Shown here: piece after piece, positions 16,063 through 21,961 of the stretch
Layout of the letters: every line of letters starts with the position of its first letter
Numbering within the stretch: the first letter of the stretch is position 1
DNA from: Rachicladosporium sp. CCFEE 5018
Taxonomy: Eukaryota; Ascomycota; Dothideomycetes; Cladosporiales; Cladosporiaceae
Direction of reading: 5' to 3'
NCBI GenBank assembly: GCA_002077045.2
Contig: KZ111166.1
Span: forward strand, 328,528-350,488
DNA length: 21,961 nt
Position numbers and translations under genes: made by a program
Notes under the pieces: model-generated
Told to the model about the DNA's origin: nothing
The model's input: only the letters and a program-made list of their open reading frames with translations
The model's database searches: none

Positions 16063-18105
16063 ATGTCCTCCCAAGTCCCCCCCTTCGCCTCCTCCCCCGC
16101 CTCCACCCTCTCCCCCTCCACCCGCCGCAAACGCCGCAGTAAATTCACGTACAAACACCTTTCCACCTTCTCCTTCTCATCCACCTCCTCGCCTCTGCGG
16201 GTGATAGCGCACATAGACCTCGATGCCTTTTATGCGCAATGCGAGGGCGTGCGACTCGGCCTGGAACCTACAGTACCGCTTGCAGTGCAGCAATGGCAGG
16301 GTCTTATCGCCATCAACTATCCTGCGCGGGCATTTGGGCTGAATAGGCATGTCACTATCACGGAAGCGAAGGAGAAGTGTCCCGAGATCATCTGCCAGCA
16401 TGTCGCGACTTGGAAGGAGGGAGATACGGAGTGGAGCTACAGCGACGATGCTTTCAAAGAGATCGCGATCAGGAAAGTGAGTCTGGATCCGTATCGACTG
16501 GAGTGTAGGAAGATCTTGGCGACGATCAAGGGTTTTCTGCCAGCGGACAAGCAGAAGGTGGAGAAGGCTAGTATCGACGAGGTGTTTCTGGACCTCTCAG
16601 CACAGGTCCACGGCATTATGCTGGAGCGATATCCTGAGATCCGAGGTCCGCCACCTTACGACGATCCGTCTGAGGCTTTGCCACGCCCACCTACAACAGC
16701 GCTGGACTGGGCTGCTGATGCGCTGGTAGATCTCGACGACAAGCAGAGTGAGGAGGACGACCCAGACTGGGACGACATAGCTATGCTGATAGCTTCTGAG
16801 ATTGTGCGGGATGTGCGAAAAGAGATCTTCGACAAGCTGCACTACACTTGCTCTGCAGGCTTAAGCAGAAACAAAATGCTGGCCAAACTTGGCTCCGCGC
16901 ACAAGAAACCCAACAGCCAGACCGTAGTCCGCAATCGCGCAGTACAGCAGTTCCTATCGGGCTACAAGTTCACCAAGATCCGCAATCTCGGCGGCAAGCT
17001 AGGAGATGAAGTCGTGGCGGCTTTCAACACAGACACTGTCTCTGACCTCCTTCCGATTCCTCTCGGTGAGCTGCAGAAGACTTTGGGAGATGACACGGGA
17101 GCCTGGCTCTACAACACTATCCGCGGCGAAGACAACTCGGAAGTCAACCCACGCACGCAAATCAAATCCATGCTCTCAGCCAAGTCGTTCCGCCCGAGTA
17201 TCAACGACTTTGATGCTGCTTGTAAGTGGCTCAGGATCTTTGTTGCGGATATCTACTCCCGCCTTGTCGACGAAGGAGTACTAGAAAACAAGCGGCGACC
17301 AAAGACCATCTCTTTGCATCATAGACAGGGAGGGCAGACGAGAAGCCGTGCTTGTCCTATTCCCATGGGAAAGGCCATCACCCAAGACGGCCTGTTCCTG
17401 CTTGCGAAGAATCTGCTGAGCCAGGTCATTGTTGACGGTCGCGCATGGCCGTGTGCTAATCTGAGCTTGAGTGTTGGAGGTTTCGAGGACGGTGTTCAAG
17501 GCAACATGGGCATTGGTAGCTTCCTTGTTCGAGGAGACCAGGCGAAGTCTCTGCCTGTGCCTCCGGCTACGCACGATCAGCCTGCAGCTAAGCGACGGCG
17601 TGTAGGCGAAGGCGGAATTGCGAAGTTCTTTGGTATGCCCAGCGAGGAGAGCAGGAGCAGCAGCATCGGCGACATGGACGACGATGGTGAGGCAGCGCTC
17701 CCACGCACTGACAGCACTGACGATCTTCCTGCCACGCAAGCGCGAAATGCTACGAATGGAAATGACCCGTCGATGCCACCGCCTTCCGCTCAGCCCTCAC
17801 GACTCACAACGCCTGATCGAGTACAGCCCAAGCCACCCGAGGAGATCATAGGTCCTAGCTACAGCTGTCCTCGGTGCTCCAGTATCGTAGCTGAGGAGCA
17901 ACGGCTCGAGCACGACGATTACCATTTCGCACTCGATTTGTCAACACAGACTGTGACGCCGCCGCGACCACCTGCTGCGCCTCCTGAGCAGGTGGATGGT
18001 AGCTCGAGACTCGCCGGTAGAGGAGGGAGTAGAGGACGCGGCCGGCCAACCAAATTCGGCGAAGGGGAGCGAGGAAAGGGGCAGAAACGGCTGGCTTTTG
18101 GATAG
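16063..18105 (+). CDS. RAD30: DNA polymerase eta (translesion polymerase), complete copy
   Basis: A single-exon frame of 680 residues. Polymerase eta bypasses UV-induced cyclobutane dimers in the nucleus. The palm carries the metal-binding residues in IDLDAFYAQCE (D52, E61) and SIDEVFLD (D172, E173). The VQQWQGLIAINYPAR fingers block and the CSAGLSRNKMLAKLGSAHKK and KPNSQT blocks fit eta, and the little-finger region covers roughly 385-490. The tail has a basic nuclear-localisation-like KRRR at 510-513. Directly after it is a PIP-like motif EGGIAKFF at 516-523, with Glu in place of the usual Gln, for PCNA contact. A ubiquitin-binding zinc finger (UBZ) lies at about 599-627 with C602, C605, H617 and H621, and D619 in the position that contacts ubiquitin. 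The C-terminal 50 residues are Gly/Arg-rich. There is no acetyltransferase extension as in fission yeast Eso1. The gene is divergent from the small gene and convergent with RNA polymerase III. Confidence 0.95.
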   Translation: MSSQVPPFASSPASTLSPSTRRKRRSKFTYKHLSTFSFSSTSSPLRVIAHIDLDAFYAQCEGVRLGLEPTVPLAVQQWQGLIAINYPARAFGLNRHVTITEAKEKCPEIICQHVATWKEGDTEWSYSDDAFKEIAIRKVSLDPYRLECRKILATIKGFLPADKQKVEKASIDEVFLDLSAQVHGIMLERYPEIRGPPPYDDPSEALPRPPTTALDWAADALVDLDDKQSEEDDPDWDDIAMLIASEIVRDVRKEIFDKLHYTCSAGLSRNKMLAKLGSAHKKPNSQTVVRNRAVQQFLSGYKFTKIRNLGGKLGDEVVAAFNTDTVSDLLPIPLGELQKTLGDDTGAWLYNTIRGEDNSEVNPRTQIKSMLSAKSFRPSINDFDAACKWLRIFVADIYSRLVDEGVLENKRRPKTISLHHRQGGQTRSRACPIPMGKAITQDGLFLLAKNLLSQVIVDGRAWPCANLSLSVGGFEDGVQGNMGIGSFLVRGDQAKSLPVPPATHDQPAAKRRRVGEGGIAKFFGMPSEESRSSSIGDMDDDGEAALPRTDSTDDLPATQARNATNGNDPSMPPPSAQPSRLTTPDRVQPKPPEEIIGPSYSCPRCSSIVAEEQRLEHDDYHFALDLSTQTVTPPRPPAAPPEQVDGSSRLAGRGGSRGRGRPTKFGEGERGKGQKRLAFG

Positions 18106-18164
18106 TCCATCGAGCGAGCCTGACCATCTGCTACGACACTTGTTCTGTACACGGCCTGCGGCAT
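18106..18164. other. 59-bp convergent spacer
   Basis: The stop codons of polymerase eta (plus) and the RNA polymerase III subunit (minus) are only 59 bases apart. Both transcripts must end within or beyond this stretch, so their 3' ends probably overlap. Confidence 0.7.
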
Positions 18165-21100
18165 TCAAGCCTCGAGAATCCTCTCCCTACGTTCCTTCAT
18201 CCTCGCCTCCCTCGCCTTAGCCACACTCTTCCACGCCTCCGCGAATCCCTCTCCCTTCACAGCCCGCTGCCCCAACCCCTCTTGGATTTTCACGGGCCGT
18301 ACCACTTTCACTCCTCCCGTGCCAATCCCCATCGTCTGCCCCATAATAATACACTCACTGACCCCCTCAATCCGATCCTCCTTCCCTTTTACGCCCGCCT
18401 CATAAAGATGCTCCGCAGTCTTCTCAAAACTCGCCAACTGCAGCACACTCTCCCTCATTTTCGCCAGGCCAAACCTCGTAATCCCCAGAACCTCGCCCTT
18501 GAAAGTCATCACATCAGCGAGCAATTGCATGTGTCTGGGATCGATGTCCATACCGCCCATGACTTGGGAGATCTCGCGGATAATGGTCGAGCGCGCGGCT
18601 TCAATTCCCAGAACGGAGAGCGTCTCGGGGATGTGGTTTGTATAGGTTGAGAGACCGTTGATGCTGGAGGTGGTGAGGCAGTGTCGGAAGCCGTAGCCTT
18701 CTACCAGCACCTGAATTGGTTCCCGCCCGGTGGCGTCAGGGCGGTCGTCGCGCTTCATGATCGCGCGGTGGGCGTCTGGGTAACCCGAGATGACTACACC
18801 GGGGAGACGGCGTTTGAGCTGCTGGATCTGCAGGAAGAGGTCGGAGCCTGTCTCCGCTAAAGGAGGCTCGCCAGCGAGGTCGCGGGCTTTCGATAGAGCG
18901 GTGGGCCGGGATGTGGGTTTCCGCCGGGGTTTGGTGGAGGATGTGTGGTCGGGAGAGTCGATGTAGACTCTAATGTGGCTGTTGCCGTGGTGTAGGGCTG
19001 TGACGCCAAGGGCTTTCATGCCTTTCGTGCCTTCGATGGCTGTGGTGATGTGTTCTAGCGAGATGCGCAGGCCGAGATTGCGGACCGCGGTCCAGTCGAC
19101 GCGCATGTTGATCCAGCCGCCGTCTTGGCCCCAGCAGTCTTCTATGTAGGCCACGATATCGCGCATGTAGGTTTTCTGGATCAGAGCGGAGGCCATGCGG
19201 GCGGCGATCGCTTCGTAGGGGCTGTCGAGCGAGCAGGAGATGACGGGCGTGCTGATGACTTTGCTGGCGTTGATGATTTCTTTGATTCGCGGGACACCTT
19301 GGGTGATGGACATGCCGGCTACACCGGCGAAATGGAAGGTCTTGAGTGTCATTTGGGTACCGGGTTCGCCGATGGAGTGCGCGCCTACTGCGCCGACGGC
19401 ATGATGAGGCTCGACTTTGGACTTCTCGAACTTCTGGAAGCAGAGGTGGAGGAAGCGGTCGAGAGCTGTGCGTGAGAGCTTGAAGATGTGCGATGTGTCT
19501 GCCGGGCTGCGGCGTTGCGTGCTTGCAATCTTGGCTGATTTGTCTGCGATGAAATCCGAGACTGTCGTCAAGAAGGATCGGATGCTCTCGAGCTGATCAG
19601 TATGCTCGGGCTTGTCCTCCTCGTACTCATATGGCAGGATGGACTGATCCTGCTCACAGATCCGGTCCAGTCCCTTTCGTTCTGCCGCGATCCTTGTCTT
19701 GACGATCTTCGTTACCTCCTTCTGCGTCAAGCCACGCTCGCTGTTGTCCCATGTACTGCTCAGAGCATGTGCATAAGTTCGCTCGAAGTTGACAGGTTTT
19801 GCGCTGCCCTCCATATCCAGCGGATCAAGACCATCGTCACCGAACTTCATCTGAACAACGCTACCGTTCGAGGTGCGCACAGTGTTATCATACTGCGCAC
19901 TCAGATCTTCCAGACTCTTCATCAGCCGACGCGACATGTATCCTGTCTCAGCAGTCTTGACAGCCGTATCGACCAGACCTTCACGGCCGGACATGGCGTG
20001 GAAGATGAATTCCGTGGGATTAAGCCCACTGAAGAATGAGTTGAGGACGAAGCCTTTCGCGGGCGGATCTCGTGAAGCTTTGGCGAAGTGCGGCAGAGTA
20101 CGATCTTGAAAGCCATCCAGCACTCGTTTGCCGCCAATGATCTGCTGTCCTACAACAGCCACCATCTGTGACACGTTGATGAGAGACCCTTTTGATCCGC
20201 AAGTGGCCATCGTGAGCGGCGCATTGAACACACTCAGCTCTGCAAAGCAAGCATCACCACACTCCTGCCGGACCTTCGACAATATACCAGACATCTGATT
20301 TTCCATCGTCATCTCCTCGTCACACCCAGGATCACGCTGCAGCTCGCCACGCTTGAATTGCTCAATGAGCTTCACGCACTTCGCGTACGCTGTACCGACA
20401 AGCTGCGCTTTACGCAATCGGAGCTGCTCACTAGGGTAGACATCGTTGATGCCGATTGAGAAGCCTTGCTCTCCCAGCCAGCGCGCAGACAGCTTTGAGA
20501 GGCGGTTCATGGCTTCTGCTGCGTATTCTGGTCCGAAGTCTCGCCATATCACGTAGAAAACCGAGTCCTTCTTGCCATCACCGACTGTGGCTTTGTCCAT
20601 GACGCCGCACATCACTTCACTGTTGCGGATCACGAGGTAGGCGTCGTTCTCGACCATGTCTGGAATCATCCCTGGCGTCCTGGGCGCCGTGTATTGCTTG
20701 CACTTTGCTTCGAGATTGATGTTCACTGGGTAGTCAGGGTGTGGCTTGATGAGCATACTCCAGACTTGCTTCCCAGTCCATTGCTGTTGCGGACGCATAA
20801 TAGCAGGTGGCGGTATGTGGATGGGGTACTCTTTGCCTGTGTATGGGTCTTTGGCTGTCATACCATTATACATGTAGCTGACGCATTGCTCGAATTGCCT
20901 TCGGTTGAAGAACTTGTCCTTCCGACTCATGAGGTACGCAGCCGTGATGAAATCCTGGATGGCGGCGATGATCGGCGCACCATTTTTGGGTGTAGCAAGA
21001 TTGTGCTTAACACCCATCAGCTCCATTGCTTCAGCACGAGCTTCCTCTGTCTGAGGGACATGGAGGTTCATCTCGTCGCCATCGAAATCGGCGTTGTAAG

Positions 21101-21961
21101 GATTGCAGACACACTCGTTCAGCCTGAACGTCCGCCATGGTCGTATCTTTGCGCGATGTGCCAGGATTGACAGTTTGTGCAGGGAAGGTTGTCGATTGAA
21201 AAGCACAATATCACCATCTTCGAGATGACGCTCGACGATGTCGCCTATCACCAGCTTCTCCTCGACTCTCTTCAGATCTGACTTTGATGCGGCCATCTTG
21301 AGAGCTAGTCGTCTGCCATCGGCGCCCTTGATCACCCAATTTGCTCCAGGGTGGTGTCTTGAACCGCGCATTATACACGCTTTGAGCTTGTCGATGTTCT
21401 GTGCGATGACCTTCTCGGGATAAGTCATGTTCACGGCCACCCTTGTGGGCACAGCCACTTCTTCAATTGACAGATTTGGATCTGGAGAGATGACTGTCCT
21501 TCCAGAGAAATCCACACGCTTTCCAGAGAGATTGCCGCGAAATCGCCCCTGCTTTCCCTTGAGTCGCTGCTCGAAGCCACGCATCATTTTGCCGTACGCC
21601 GAGTCCTTACTAAGGCCAGGGAGACCGCCGTTGATGTACATGGCTACTTGTACTTGCAGGTATTCCCACATCTCTGTGATCTTGGAGATCGATTGACCCT
21701 GGGCCAGACCAGCCCGAATGAGACTGTTGACGTGTAGGATGTCGCCGAGTTTGTTGGTGATATCGTCCTCGGTGGAGGCAGCCTCTTGCGCAACAGATGG
21801 TCGAATTGCCACAGGCGGCGCAGGCACGAATGTCCACAGCATGTTCTCGGGCCTTCCTCCGCTAGCAGGGTCCATACCGAAAAGCTCTACATCCTGCGCC
21901 GAGATCTTGCGGAAGATGTTCATGACTCTCACCGGGTTGAGATCGTCCATAGCCCGTTTAG
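18165..21961 (-). CDS. RPO31: RNA polymerase III largest subunit, 5' end beyond the window
   Basis: An uninterrupted minus-strand frame of at least 1261 residues that remains open to the window edge. The Met at 21950 is internal, because in-frame codons (Lys-Arg-Ala) precede it and about 200 residues of the family's N-terminus (clamp and its zinc site) are missing. The protein is the catalytic largest subunit (RPC160/RPC1) of the polymerase that makes tRNA and 5S rRNA. Seen from the Met at 21950: KGKQGRFRGNLSGKRVDFSG near 131-150, the catalytic loop NADFDGDEMN at 286-295, a bridge-helix block KTAETGYMSRRLMKSLEDL near 665-680, and the trigger-loop region GEPGTQMTLKTFHFAG near 860. The C-terminal blocks LADVMTFKGEVLGITRFGLA and EGVSECIIMG are specific to Pol III rather than Pol I or II. 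No intron is evident in the visible part. Confidence 0.96.
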   Translation of the reverse strand, partial: KRAMDDLNPVRVMNIFRKISAQDVELFGMDPASGGRPENMLWTFVPAPPVAIRPSVAQEAASTEDDITNKLGDILHVNSLIRAGLAQGQSISKITEMWEYLQVQVAMYINGGLPGLSKDSAYGKMMRGFEQRLKGKQGRFRGNLSGKRVDFSGRTVISPDPNLSIEEVAVPTRVAVNMTYPEKVIAQNIDKLKACIMRGSRHHPGANWVIKGADGRRLALKMAASKSDLKRVEEKLVIGDIVERHLEDGDIVLFNRQPSLHKLSILAHRAKIRPWRTFRLNECVCNPYNADFDGDEMNLHVPQTEEARAEAMELMGVKHNLATPKNGAPIIAAIQDFITAAYLMSRKDKFFNRRQFEQCVSYMYNGMTAKDPYTGKEYPIHIPPPAIMRPQQQWTGKQVWSMLIKPHPDYPVNINLEAKCKQYTAPRTPGMIPDMVENDAYLVIRNSEVMCGVMDKATVGDGKKDSVFYVIWRDFGPEYAAEAMNRLSKLSARWLGEQGFSIGINDVYPSEQLRLRKAQLVGTAYAKCVKLIEQFKRGELQRDPGCDEEMTMENQMSGILSKVRQECGDACFAELSVFNAPLTMATCGSKGSLINVSQMVAVVGQQIIGGKRVLDGFQDRTLPHFAKASRDPPAKGFVLNSFFSGLNPTEFIFHAMSGREGLVDTAVKTAETGYMSRRLMKSLEDLSAQYDNTVRTSNGSVVQMKFGDDGLDPLDMEGSAKPVNFERTYAHALSSTWDNSERGLTQKEVTKIVKTRIAAERKGLDRICEQDQSILPYEYEEDKPEHTDQLESIRSFLTTVSDFIADKSAKIASTQRRSPADTSHIFKLSRTALDRFLHLCFQKFEKSKVEPHHAVGAVGAHSIGEPGTQMTLKTFHFAGVAGMSITQGVPRIKEIINASKVISTPVISCSLDSPYEAIAARMASALIQKTYMRDIVAYIEDCWGQDGGWINMRVDWTAVRNLGLRISLEHITTAIEGTKGMKALGVTALHHGNSHIRVYIDSPDHTSSTKPRRKPTSRPTALSKARDLAGEPPLAETGSDLFLQIQQLKRRLPGVVISGYPDAHRAIMKRDDRPDATGREPIQVLVEGYGFRHCLTTSSINGLSTYTNHIPETLSVLGIEAARSTIIREISQVMGGMDIDPRHMQLLADVMTFKGEVLGITRFGLAKMRESVLQLASFEKTAEHLYEAGVKGKEDRIEGVSECIIMGQTMGIGTGGVKVVRPVKIQEGLGQRAVKGEGFAEAWKSVAKAREARMKERRERILEA

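Larger units (their letters stand above)
11592..16672. repeat. Duplicated block, copy B (about 5.08 kb)
   Basis: Partner of 6444-11491. The homology starts with the first base after the N run. The right limit at 16672 is only where copy A runs into the gap, so the homology may extend further. Copy B has intact versions of all four recognisable genes. Confidence 0.95.

Noticed and set aside
18282..21837. Numerous plus- and minus-strand frames inside the RNA polymerase III subunit gene
   Set aside because: All lie within a continuous, highly conserved minus-strand coding frame and are shadows.

Overview
The window is nuclear DNA of a filamentous ascomycete. Genes carry short introns (54-66 nt, one of 371 nt) with GTAAGT/GTGAGT-like donors and CTAAC/CTGAC branch motifs, spacers are compact, and proteins read best against fungal families. 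A Dothideomycete-like fungus is my guess from overall feel, not something the sequence proves.

Layout. (1) 784-3002: two-exon Baeyer-Villiger-type flavin monooxygenase. (2) 3777-5674: four-exon amino-acid permease of the fungal dicarboxylic/Dip5-like type. (3) 6444-11491: block A, holding a GT25-like glycosyltransferase, a long spacer with debris of a minus-strand gene, a frameshifted serine-rich gene, a small membrane/coiled-coil gene on the minus strand, and the first 203 codons of DNA polymerase eta. (4) 11492-11591: a run of exactly 100 N. (5) 11592-16672: block B, the same block again in the same order and orientation, offset about 5.15 kb, with an intact serine-rich gene; polymerase eta continues to its stop at 18105. 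(6) 18165-21961, minus strand: largest subunit of RNA polymerase III, cut at its 5' end by the window edge and convergent with polymerase eta across 59 bp.

The main structural point is that the homology of block A runs up to the gap and that of block B starts right after it. That is the geometry of two overlapping contigs (two haplotypes or subgenomes) joined end to end by a scaffolder, although a true tandem duplication with its junction in the gap is also possible. Divergence between blocks is patchy: much of the coding sequence is nearly identical, while the first ~175 bases of the polymerase-eta coding sequence and the intergenic spacers differ clearly. This suggests old, partly homogenised copies.

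Comparing the two copies works as a small comparative-genomics experiment. It supports a 17-codon second exon in the small minus-strand gene, a three-codon upstream ORF and tandem ACGCG elements before polymerase eta, an unchanged CGG-N8-CCG palindrome in otherwise drifting spacer, and a serine-rich reading frame intact in one copy and broken by two 2-bp deletions in the other. No single operon-like system is evident. The genes are individually housekeeping (polymerase eta, RNA polymerase III), metabolic (monooxygenase, permease), glycan-related (GT25) or of unknown function. I found no RNA gene, transposon or CRISPR array.
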